From Treponema sp. UBA1240 (lineage in GTDB: Bacteria; Spirochaetota; Spirochaetia; Treponematales; Treponemataceae): 5,614 nucleotides of DNA. Below the pieces are notes generated by a model. The model searched no databases and had not been told where the DNA came from. It saw only the letters and a program-made list of their open reading frames with translations. A program made the translations under genes and the position numbers. How positions within the stretch are numbered: position 1 is the first letter of the stretch; each line of letters starts with the position of its first letter. The stretch spans positions 13,106 through 18,719 of the forward strand of contig DBWK01000003.1 of assembly GCA_002308875.1 (NCBI GenBank), in the 5' to 3' direction. Below, piece after piece: positions 1 through 5,198 of the stretch.

Positions 1-63
1 AACAAGGGAATGCAGCAAAAGCTCATGCAGCAGTTTGGCGGCGGCAACTTTCCCGGAATGTAG
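1..63 (+). CDS. C-terminal end of an unidentified protein (partial)
   Basis: Frame 1 reads 20 codons and ends at TAG (61-63). The tail is rich in Met, Gln and Gly and ends in FPGM. The rest of the gene lies outside the window. Tails of this kind occur at the end of the signal recognition particle protein Ffh, whose M domain is methionine-rich, and in some YbaB-type or chaperone proteins. Ffh is my first guess, but 20 residues are too few to decide. A strong terminator hairpin begins 16 bases after the stop, which supports this being a real gene end and not a chance open frame. Confidence 0.6.
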   Translation, partial: NKGMQQKLMQQFGGGNFPGM

Positions 64-78
64 ATTATTTATAAATAC

Positions 79-113
79 AAAAAAAAGGACTGTCATGAGA
101 CAGTCCTTTTTTT
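79..113. terminator. Bidirectional Rho-independent terminator
   Basis: GGACTGTC (87-94) and GACAGTCC (99-106) form a perfect 8-bp stem around the 4-base loop ATGA. Eight A residues (79-86) lie on the left and seven T residues (107-113) on the right, so each strand shows a stem followed by a U-run. It sits between the stop of the plus-strand gene (61-63) and the stop of the minus-strand hsp20 (143-145), so one hairpin probably ends both convergent transcripts. Confidence 0.92.
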
Positions 114-115
114 AT

Positions 116-133
116 CAGGGGGTAAGCCCCCTG
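116..133. other. Small GC-rich hairpin beside the terminator
   Basis: CAGGGGG (116-122) and CCCCCTG (127-131 plus TG) form a perfect 7-bp stem with loop TAAG. It lies between the hsp20 stop and the shared terminator. No T-run follows it on either strand, so it is not a classical terminator. In the hsp20 transcript it would stack just upstream of the terminator hairpin and could help protect the 3' end. Its role is inferred. Confidence 0.55.
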
Positions 134-142
134 TTCCACACT

Positions 143-583
143 TTAAGCAGCAGTGATTGCAATTTTCTTTGAAACTTCTTCAGTTTTGCGCGGAATTGTA
201 ATCTTAAGCACACCGTTTGTGAATGTGGCGTTTACTTTGTCGGCGTTAATGTCGTCCGGCAGAGTGAACTTTCTTGTAAAGCTTGAAGAACGTCTTTCTT
301 TAATAAGCCAGTCGCCTTCTTTTTTCTCCTCTTTCTTTTCTTCTTTCTTTGAAGAAATTGAAAGTATGCGGTTCTTAAGATTTATCTCTACGTCTTTTTC
401 GGTAAGACCCGGCAGATCCATATCAAGGATGTAGTTTTCTTTTGTTTCCATAACGTCTACGCTAGGAACAAAGCCCATTTTTGCTCCGTTTGTAACAGTC
501 GGGAAGAAATCCACAAAGTCGTTGTCCATTGTGTTCCAGAGTTCAGCCGCAAGGCTAGGATTAAATAATGCTAATGAGTTCAT
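143..583 (-). CDS. hsp20: Small heat-shock protein, Hsp20/alpha-crystallin family
   Basis: This is a 146-residue cytoplasmic ATP-independent holdase that binds unfolding proteins and keeps them available for refolding by DnaK or ClpB. The layout is typical of the family. A short variable N-terminus (1-38, with a hydrophobic LALFNP start) is followed by an alpha-crystallin domain at about 39-131, including the DLPGL segment (56-60) and the conserved GVLKITIP strand (124-131). The C-terminal tail carries an I-x-I motif (IAI, 141-143) used to dock onto neighbouring dimers in the oligomer. An unusually charged Lys/Glu loop lies at 78-89. The ATG is fixed by GGAGG six bases upstream. A sigma-54-type promoter and a leader hairpin lie upstream, and no CIRCE (HrcA) element is visible. 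It is probably transcribed alone. The family call is very secure; the exact paralogue is not. Confidence 0.96.
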   Translation of the reverse strand: MNSLALFNPSLAAELWNTMDNDFVDFFPTVTNGAKMGFVPSVDVMETKENYILDMDLPGLTEKDVEINLKNRILSISSKKEEKKEEKKEGDWLIKERRSSSFTRKFTLPDDINADKVNATFTNGVLKITIPRKTEEVSKKIAITAA

Positions 584-584
584 T

Positions 585-614
585 TTATACCTCCAAATGT
601 AATTTCATTTTCAT
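585..614 (-). CDS. Possible 9-codon leader ORF before hsp20
   Basis: An ATG directly after the leader hairpin opens a frame reading MKMKLHLEV. It stops at TAA (587-585), one base before the hsp20 ATG. The hsp20 Shine-Dalgarno sequence lies inside it. No ribosome binding site precedes it, so translation is doubtful. A frame this short can arise by chance. If it is translated, termination beside the hsp20 start could couple the two. Confidence 0.2.
   Translation of the reverse strand: MKMKLHLEV
590..594 (-). promoter_or_regulatory. Ribosome binding site of hsp20
   Basis: The minus strand reads GGAGG with a 6-base spacer to the ATG at 583-581. This near-ideal spacing sets the hsp20 start. Confidence 0.9.
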
Positions 615-635
615 GTGTAAGATTTTTTCTTACAC
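615..635 (-). promoter_or_regulatory. Stem-loop at the predicted 5' end of hsp20 mRNA
   Basis: On the minus strand GTGTAAGA and TCTTACAC form a perfect 8-bp stem around a loop of five A residues. The sigma-54 promoter predicts a transcript start near base 634, so the stem would begin at the first nucleotides of the mRNA. Structures of this kind at the 5' end can block RNA pyrophosphohydrolase and RNase E-type entry and stabilise a message. The 5' arm (GUGUAA) could alternatively pair with UUACAU (602-597), just ahead of the Shine-Dalgarno sequence. This leaves room for a temperature-dependent switch, but that is inference. Confidence 0.55.
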
Positions 636-644
636 TTATAGTGT

Positions 645-661
645 TGCATAAACCGTGCCAA
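645..661 (-). promoter_or_regulatory. Sigma-54 (-24/-12) promoter of hsp20
   Basis: The minus strand reads TTGGCACGGTTTATGCA. Against the RpoN consensus YTGGCACGRNNNTTGCW there is one mismatch (A for T in the -12 block). The GG (659-658) and GC (647-646) elements have the required spacing. The predicted start is near base 634, giving a leader of about 51 nt with a good ribosome binding site. Sigma-54 promoters need an AAA+ enhancer-binding activator, so hsp20 would be under signal-driven control and not only a housekeeping heat-shock response. Treponemes are known to encode RpoN. No classical -35/-10 promoter was seen in this gap. Confidence 0.75.
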
Positions 662-671
662 CTTTTTTGAA

Positions 672-772
672 ATTCATCGACTGCTCTCACCGCTTTTTAG
701 GACGCAAAACGGCTTCGACCTTCGGTCTGCAGGTTGTTTTGCGTCCCAAAAGCGGCTACGCAGTCGATGAAT
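672..772. repeat. Nested palindrome of about 100 bp, possible miniature palindromic element
   Basis: The stretch folds on itself in layers. The outer arms are ATTCATCGACTGC (672-684) and its exact complement (760-772), 13 bp. The middle arms are CCGCTTTT (690-697) and AAAAGCGG (748-755), 8 bp. The inner arms are GGACGCAAAAC (700-710) and GTTTTGCGTCC (736-746), 11 bp. A small apical stem GACC-TTC-GGTC lies at 717-727. The paired blocks are joined by short asymmetric bulges. No T-run follows, so it is not a simple terminator. The form suits a dispersed intergenic palindromic repeat or MITE-like unit, or a structured RNA. It lies between the 3' end of the patatin gene and the hsp20 promoter, 38-138 bases upstream of the predicted hsp20 start, which is where a sigma-54 activator would bind. 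Confidence 0.8.
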
Positions 773-825
773 CTACAAGCATACACTTTATACCTTTTTG
801 AAATGAGAAAATTTGGAATAAGTGT

Positions 826-839
826 GTCAATATTTTGAC
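826..839. promoter_or_regulatory. Short dyad GTCAA-4-TTGAC, possible protein-binding site
   Basis: GTCAA (826-830) and TTGAC (835-839) form a perfect 5-bp dyad around TATT. It lies about 40 bases past the patatin stop and nearly 190 bases upstream of the predicted hsp20 start. It could be an activator site for the sigma-54 promoter. It is short enough to be chance. Confidence 0.2.
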
Positions 840-879
840 TGAGAGTGGGGCAAAATGATACAGATTGCGTTATTTGTAA

Positions 880-1767
880 CTAATTTTTGGTATCAATCGG
901 CTCTGTTTTTAAGAATTCCCTTAGCGCGGAAAGCTTTTCGAGCGCATCTTTTCTTCCCAAATCATACAAATCCTGTATTTTCTGCGGGTCTGATTCTATT
1001 CTGCTCACGCCAAGCTCAACGCTGGGCTGAATAACAAAAATTTCACCTTTTTTTTGTTTTTCTTCTATTATACTTAGTGTTTTATTGTAAATTATGTGCC
1101 GTTCCGCCGATGCTTTTATAAAATCAGGATACTTTGCGTACATAAGCTTTATGAGCGGCATCATCGGGTTTTTCTTTTTTTGATAGCCCTTTGTCTGTGT
1201 AAGAACAACAATGTTTTTGTTATAGCCCATATCTTCGAACGCTTTGAGCGGAATTGAATCGGCAATGCCGCCGTCGAGCAGCTCCTGCCCGTCTATGCGG
1301 ACTATCCGCGAAACAAGCGGCATGGATGCGGAAGCAAGCATCCAGTTCATTCCCTCGCCCCTGAGGGTCCGGCATTGTTTGTAAACTGCTTTGCCGGTTT
1401 TAACGTCAGTACACGTTACAAAAAAAGCGACAGGAGAGTTTTCCAAAGCATTGTTGTCATACGGGTCAAGCTCGTCAGGCAGCTTGTGATAACAAAAATC
1501 AACGTTAAAATAATCACCTGTTTTCAAAAGAGAGCCAATTCCCATGTACCGTTTGTCAGTGCAGTATTTGGTCGTGTATCTTACAGACCTGCCTTTTTGA
1601 CCGGAAACATAGCTTGCACCGTGAATTGCACCGGCGGAAACACCAATAACTCCGTCCGCCTGAATGTGTTCTTCCAAAAAAACATCAAGAACGCCGGCCG
1701 TGTAAATTCCTCTGTGACCGCCGCCTTCCAAAACAAAACCAACTTTTTTTTCTTTAGTATTTTCCAT
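880..1767 (-). CDS. Patatin-like phospholipase (YjjU/RssA type)
   Basis: This 295-residue protein is a predicted serine lipid acyl hydrolase using a Ser-Asp dyad. The signature appears in order: the oxyanion-hole loop GGGHRG (15-20), the nucleophile elbow GVSAG with Ser44 (42-46), and DGG with catalytic Asp165 (165-167). The spacing is normal for bacterial patatins, so the enzyme should be active. The start LEGGGHRGIYTAGVLD resembles E. coli YjjU, with a charged C-terminal extension (about 195-295). There is no signal peptide and no membrane segment, so it is cytoplasmic or a peripheral membrane protein. The ATG is preceded by AAAGG at a rather long 12-base distance, a weak ribosome binding site. 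The substrate cannot be read from sequence; phospholipids or lysophospholipids are likely. Downstream on the same strand comes hsp20, but the 296-bp gap and the separate promoter argue against an operon. Confidence 0.93.
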   Translation of the reverse strand: MENTKEKKVGFVLEGGGHRGIYTAGVLDVFLEEHIQADGVIGVSAGAIHGASYVSGQKGRSVRYTTKYCTDKRYMGIGSLLKTGDYFNVDFCYHKLPDELDPYDNNALENSPVAFFVTCTDVKTGKAVYKQCRTLRGEGMNWMLASASMPLVSRIVRIDGQELLDGGIADSIPLKAFEDMGYNKNIVVLTQTKGYQKKKNPMMPLIKLMYAKYPDFIKASAERHIIYNKTLSIIEEKQKKGEIFVIQPSVELGVSRIESDPQKIQDLYDLGRKDALEKLSALREFLKTEPIDTKN

Positions 1768-1800
1768 ATTTTCAATGTACCTTTTTTTGACTTTTCGCTC

Positions 1801-1845
1801 AAGGTAAGTCCGCGTCCGGCACGGGATTTTTTACTACTTTACCTT
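1801..1845. repeat. Inverted repeat between the divergent genes
   Basis: AAGGTAA (1801-1807) and TTACCTT (1839-1845) form a 7-bp inverted repeat with 31 bases between. It lies in the divergent intergenic region, and the right arm overlaps the proposed -35 box of the plus-strand unit. It may be a paired regulator site or chance. The 31 bases between include a GC-rich block followed by a T-run. Confidence 0.25.
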
Positions 1846-1866
1846 TTTGCATAATTGGACGATAAT
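1838..1866 (+). promoter_or_regulatory. Candidate promoter of the 1873-4849 unit
   Basis: TTTACC (1838-1843, 4/6 to the -35 consensus) and GATAAT (1861-1866, 5/6 to the -10 consensus) are 17 bases apart. The transcript would start about base 1873, which is the ATG itself. No Shine-Dalgarno sequence precedes that ATG, so the message may be leaderless. This is a prediction from spacing and match only. Confidence 0.4.
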
Positions 1867-1872
1867 ATACAT

Positions 1873-3294
1873 ATGGATGATTCTTCAAATTTTTCAAAAC
1901 AGTTGGCAGAAGCAGTTCAAAAAAAAACAGAATGGTTTGACAAAGATGAATTACCTGCTGTTTTTGAAAAATATAAAACTATTCAAGGTTATTTAGGAAA
2001 TCTTTCAAATGTTCTCTTACGAAAAGGCTTAATTCAAAAAGATCCGTACAAGCATGAAAAAAAAGTAAAGGATATTCTTCCTGTTGATAAATCTCCTTTT
2101 TTGGAAAGCGAAAGAACTTCGGTAGTTGGTATAAGATTATCCGATTACGACAACACAATAGAATTCATTACAACTTATATAAAATTTTCAGTAGAATGCC
2201 TTTCACTTGACAGAATCCGCAAACTCGCAAATTTTAATTCCTGCATTCCGTGGACCTCTCTTTCGGGCAGTGCCGACCCGAACGCAAAAGCTTTGGGCGA
2301 GATTCTTACGACAATCCGCGCCGGCAGTGATTCCATGACGACCGGCATGGTAAACGACATTGTTTCTCATCTTGGAAAAGATTTTGTTGATATTAACGCC
2401 AAGCTTAAGGATTTAACCTTTTTGCAGCGTGAACGATACAAGCTTGAAGTAAGACAAAAAATTGTAAATATGCCGTCGTTTGACAAGCAAAAAGCTTCCG
2501 AATCAATGGACACGGCAATCGCAATGATTAAAAAAGCTTTTCCGGGCGCATTCGGAAACAAGCCGTTTTATGCGGAGCTTATAGAAGAAATTGTAAAGGA
2601 AGATTTTACACCTGAGGGAAACGAACTTCGCCAGCTGGTTATAAAAAAACTTTCGTCACAGTCATCTTCCGTAAACAAGCAGACCGAATCCGCAGCTTCC
2701 GTTGACTTGCACGAAATACTGATGGAATCCCTGCGCATTCTGAGCGGACTCGCACCGCAGCTTGAAGTTGTTATCAGCAAGCTTACCGAAAATAAAGATG
2801 CCATAGAAGCCGAAAACGATTCGTTCTTCCGCCGCCTTGTAAAAATGATACGTACTATGTGCGGTCTGCCCGAAAAACCCATACAGTACAAAGTTCCCAT
2901 AACGGAAAGCATTACAAAAACAACTCGCATGGAAACTGTGAACATTCAGGAATTCATTGCCGATTTGGACAAACGCATGCGCGTTTACGCTTCATTTTCA
3001 TCCAGAAAGAATCCATCCTATCTCAAGATTAACCAGCTCCCCGATATGAAAGTGCTGGAATTCTTGACAAAACAGCTTGGAGACTGCCAAAAACTGCTAA
3101 TAATTTTGACTGCTTTGGATACGTATTTTAAGAAAGTTTCGTCCGATATGAAGTCCGTAAAAATACGCGGTATGAAGATTGAACTATCCGCCATAAAGGG
3201 CGTTATCATAAAAACCAACCAGCAGAAAGCTGAATTTGTTTCAAGGGAAGAAGAACAAAAGCATTTACAGATGCTTGGTATTAAGAATGGCTAA
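1873..3294 (+). CDS. Uncharacterised alpha-helical cytoplasmic protein
   Basis: A 473-residue protein whose function I cannot assign. It resembles conserved hypothetical proteins of treponemes (possibly a spirochaete DUF such as DUF5312, unconfirmed). It has no signal peptide, no clear membrane segment and no enzyme motif. It is predicted mostly helical and highly charged, with many Lys/Glu heptad-like stretches (about 180-260 and 280-330). A Ser/Thr/Gln-rich linker at about 260-277 may divide N- and C-terminal helical parts. The conserved-looking core includes a Cys-Gly-Leu-Pro turn (330-333) and an ETVNIQEFIADLDKRMRVYASF segment near 354-375. An upstream in-frame TTG at 1855 would add six residues, but neither start has a ribosome binding site. 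I prefer the ATG because a promoter-like -10 box sits between the two. Its last 8 bases overlap the start of the peptide-binding gene, so the two are translationally coupled and probably work together or share regulation. Confidence 0.85.
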   Translation: MDDSSNFSKQLAEAVQKKTEWFDKDELPAVFEKYKTIQGYLGNLSNVLLRKGLIQKDPYKHEKKVKDILPVDKSPFLESERTSVVGIRLSDYDNTIEFITTYIKFSVECLSLDRIRKLANFNSCIPWTSLSGSADPNAKALGEILTTIRAGSDSMTTGMVNDIVSHLGKDFVDINAKLKDLTFLQRERYKLEVRQKIVNMPSFDKQKASESMDTAIAMIKKAFPGAFGNKPFYAELIEEIVKEDFTPEGNELRQLVIKKLSSQSSSVNKQTESAASVDLHEILMESLRILSGLAPQLEVVISKLTENKDAIEAENDSFFRRLVKMIRTMCGLPEKPIQYKVPITESITKTTRMETVNIQEFIADLDKRMRVYASFSSRKNPSYLKINQLPDMKVLEFLTKQLGDCQKLLIILTALDTYFKKVSSDMKSVKIRGMKIELSAIKGVIIKTNQQKAEFVSREEEQKHLQMLGIKNG

Positions 3295-4849
3295 AAGATT
3301 TTTTTTAAGGGCATTTTTTTGTATTGCAAGTTTGGTTTGCGTTTTTTGCGCGGAATCTGAATCTGTCTTTAAAAAAGAGCTCCAGCGCGAATTTGTTATT
3401 ATAGATTCGGAACACCGTTACAACCTCAATCCGTTTACTGCCACATACACAAACGATGCAAGAGTGCTTGTAGGTTTGTATGAGGGACTTTTTTCATACA
3501 ATCCGCTAACGCTTGAACCGGAACCTGCAATTGCCGAATCCTTTAAGATTTCGCGCAACAAGCTTACGTGGACAATCACATTAAAAGAAAATTTAACATT
3601 CAGTAACGGCGAAAAAATAACCGCATTCACGTTTCAAAACGCATGGCGCCAATTGCTTGATCCCTCACTTAGTGCGCCGTTCGCCTCTCTGCTTGACTGC
3701 ATAAAAGGTGTGGAAGAATACCGTACCGGAAAAAATACAAACTTTTCTTCCGTTGGCATTACAGCAAAAGACGACCGCACACTTGTGCTCAAACTAAACG
3801 GACCAACCGAGCATCTCGCCAAACTGCTGTGTCACCATTCTTTTTCCGCGTATCTGCCCGATGAGCCCGGAGCTTACAGCGGCGCATTTGTTCTTAAAGA
3901 ACTTACAAAGGATAATATTGTTCTTGAAAAGAACCCCAAATACCGCGCAAAGGACACTGTTCCGCTTTCGTCAATACGGTTTATTCTTTCCGACGACCGC
4001 GAAAAAAACACTTATATGTTCAATACCGGCAAGGCTGACTGGGTTTCAGGCCCGCTGGATTCAAACTCGGTTTTGGATTCTTCTTCGCTTTCTGTTTCGC
4101 CGCAGTTCGGCACGGAATATCTGTTCTTTAAGACAAGTAACGGTGTTTTTTCTAACCCCGATGTGCGCAATGCGCTGATTTACGCAGCCCCTATTGAAGA
4201 ACTCCGCGCCGGCAGCCTTATACAAACCAATTCGCTTGTACTGCCGTTATCCGGTTATCCTGAGGTTTTTGGTCTGCCCGACCCGGAAGAAGAAACAGCT
4301 CTTGCCCTTCTTAAAAAGGCCGGTTACGGCGAATCGGAAAAACTTACGGTAAAGCTGTGCCTTATAGACAGTGAATATTCGCATTCACAGGCAGAACTGC
4401 TGCAAAAGGCGTGGGAAAAAATCGGTGTAGAAACAGTTTGTACCTTTTTGCCCTCAGGACAGTATCTTGACGCCGTTGAAAAAGAAGACGCCGATATTTT
4501 TTCCTATATCTGGATAGGCGACTTTGCGGATCCTCTTGCTTTTCTTGAATTGTTCCGCGGTTCTTCATCGCTGAATGTTTCTGACTGGGCAAACCCCCGC
4601 TTTGATGCACTGCTTAATGAGGCCGCTACCATAAAAGATTCTTCAAAACGCTATGAAAAACTGGCTGAAGCCGAGCAGATTCTTATTGATGACGGTGTAA
4701 TAATTCCCATATCTCATACAGTTTCTCTAAACCTTGTGGATTTTTCTACTGTAAAGGGCTGGTTCTCAAACGCGCTGGATATTCATCCTCTGCGGTATTT
4801 GTACTTTGTGCTTCCCGAACCGTACCCCAATCTTGTAATGGCAAAATAA
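3287..4849 (+). CDS. Oligopeptide ABC transporter substrate-binding protein (OppA/SBP_bac_5 family)
   Basis: A 520-residue exported solute-binding protein. Residues 1-22 form a signal peptide: basic MAKRFFLR, a hydrophobic core, and Cys at 12, 18 and 21. None of these sits in a good lipobox, so signal peptidase I cleavage or a loose spirochaetal lipobox are both possible. The mature part follows the family plan: LNPF (47-50), AESFKIS..LTWTITLKENLTFSNGE (83-109), the WRQLLDPSLSAPFASLL segment (120-136), KGVEEYRTGK (140-149), YSGAFVLKE (197-205), LEKNPKY (213-219) and SNPDVRNALIYA (289-300). The length matches OppA (about 520-545). The cargo is probably peptides, but related proteins bind nickel, sugars or haem. 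The ATG overlaps the previous stop by 8 bases. An upstream in-frame TTG at 3236 would bury the signal peptide, so it is rejected. No permease or ATPase gene is adjacent, so it may serve a distant transporter or act as a sensor. Confidence 0.93.
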   Translation: MAKRFFLRAFFCIASLVCVFCAESESVFKKELQREFVIIDSEHRYNLNPFTATYTNDARVLVGLYEGLFSYNPLTLEPEPAIAESFKISRNKLTWTITLKENLTFSNGEKITAFTFQNAWRQLLDPSLSAPFASLLDCIKGVEEYRTGKNTNFSSVGITAKDDRTLVLKLNGPTEHLAKLLCHHSFSAYLPDEPGAYSGAFVLKELTKDNIVLEKNPKYRAKDTVPLSSIRFILSDDREKNTYMFNTGKADWVSGPLDSNSVLDSSSLSVSPQFGTEYLFFKTSNGVFSNPDVRNALIYAAPIEELRAGSLIQTNSLVLPLSGYPEVFGLPDPEEETALALLKKAGYGESEKLTVKLCLIDSEYSHSQAELLQKAWEKIGVETVCTFLPSGQYLDAVEKEDADIFSYIWIGDFADPLAFLELFRGSSSLNVSDWANPRFDALLNEAATIKDSSKRYEKLAEAEQILIDDGVIIPISHTVSLNLVDFSTVKGWFSNALDIHPLRYLYFVLPEPYPNLVMAK

Positions 4850-4883
4850 CTCCGTCTTTGCGAGGCGCGGAGTACTAAAGCAA
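4849..4883. repeat. Short palindromic intergenic element, probable dispersed repeat
   Basis: ACTCCG (4849-4854) and CGGAGT (4868-4873) form a 6-bp stem. Overlapping it, TTGC (4858-4861) and GCAA (4880-4883) bracket the segment. The layout TTTGCGAGG...AAAGCAAT resembles the common bacterial intergenic repeat with TTGCGAG...GAAGCAAT ends. No T-run follows, so it is not a good terminator. The family assignment is from memory and should be tested by counting genomic copies. Confidence 0.45.
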
Positions 4884-4901
4884 TTTCTCATAACATCAGC
4901 G

Positions 4902-4944
4902 ATATACATTTTTCTTGACAAAACAGAATATACATTGTATATAC
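4902..4944. promoter_or_regulatory. Putative MazE/MazEF autoregulatory operator
   Basis: ATATAC (4928-4933) and GTATAT (4937-4942) form a perfect 6-3-6 inverted repeat covering the -10 box. ATATACATT recurs in direct orientation at 4902-4910, 26 bases upstream of the copy at 4928-4936. Bound repressor would block polymerase on both sides of the -35 box. E. coli mazEF is autorepressed by MazE and the MazE-MazF complex at an AT-rich alternating palindrome over its promoter, so the arrangement is typical. That it works here is inferred. Confidence 0.6.
4915..4943 (+). promoter_or_regulatory. mazEF promoter
   Basis: TTGACA (4915-4920, perfect -35) lies 17 bases from TATATA (4938-4943, -10). TATACT (4940-4945) is an alternative -10. 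Transcription would start near 4950, followed closely by the mazE ribosome binding site. It is the best housekeeping-type promoter in the window, as expected for a repressed toxin-antitoxin operon. Confidence 0.8.
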
Positions 4945-4953
4945 TAAATGTCT

Positions 4954-4958
4954 GGAGG
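4954..4958 (+). promoter_or_regulatory. Ribosome binding site of mazE
   Basis: GGAGG stands 6 bases before the ATG at 4965. It excludes the upstream in-frame TTG at 4935, which falls inside the promoter. Confidence 0.9.
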
Positions 4959-4964
4959 CGTATT

Positions 4965-5198
4965 ATGCAGGTAGTAGTTCAAAAATGGGGTAACAGTCTC
5001 GGTTTTAGGATACCTTCTATTTGGGCAAAAGACAACAATGTAAAGAGCGGTAGTAAAATTGAAGTAATCACTGAAAAGGGAAAAATAGTAATTCTTCCTC
5101 AGAAAAAAACACTCGATGATATGCTGGCTATGGTAACTCCAGACAATATTCATTCCGAAGTTTCAACAGGAAATGCAGTAGGGAAAGAAGAATGGTAA
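4965..5198 (+). CDS. mazE: Antitoxin MazE
   Basis: This 77-residue antitoxin neutralises MazF and represses the operon. The N-terminal AbrB/MazE swapped-hairpin DNA-binding domain (1-47) shows the hallmark KWGNS..FRIP (7-17). The C-terminal tail MVTPDNIH...EEW (56-77) matches the MazF-wrapping tail of E. coli MazE (ITPENLH...KEVW), so it should pair with an E. coli-type MazF. The ATG is set by a strong GGAGG. It overlaps mazF by 7 bases (5192-5198), the normal coupling that keeps antitoxin in excess. The tail is probably disordered when free and open to proteolysis by Clp or Lon, as known for the family. Confidence 0.95.
   Translation: MQVVVQKWGNSLGFRIPSIWAKDNNVKSGSKIEVITEKGKIVILPQKKTLDDMLAMVTPDNIHSEVSTGNAVGKEEW

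Noticed and set aside
600..670. CIRCE element controlling hsp20
   Set aside because: No TTAGCACTC-N9-GAGTGCTAA-like repeat is present; the inverted repeat found here has a different sequence and a 5-base loop.
672..772. The large palindrome as an ordinary terminator of the patatin transcript
   Set aside because: No T-run follows it on either strand, and it begins about 108 bases past the stop. It may still influence the transcript end, but it is not a classical terminator.
672..772. CRISPR array
   Set aside because: Only one palindrome is present, with no regularly spaced repeat copies.
1768..1820. A promoter for the patatin gene with TTGAGC and TACATT boxes 17 bases apart on the minus strand
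   Set aside because: Both boxes match the consensus at only 4 of 6 bases, and the start would fall on the ATG; too weak to annotate.
1375..1854. A 159-codon open frame on the plus strand over the patatin gene
   Set aside because: It is antisense to a gene with a complete catalytic signature, has a biased Phe/Val/Asn composition and no family resemblance. It is a shadow.
3861..4178. A 105-codon open frame within the peptide-binding gene
   Set aside because: It lies in another frame of a well-supported family member, with no ribosome binding site and a low-complexity Leu/Phe/Arg make-up.
4362..4610. An 82-codon minus-strand open frame in the peptide-binding gene
   Set aside because: It is the antisense shadow of a real gene with no recognisable domain.
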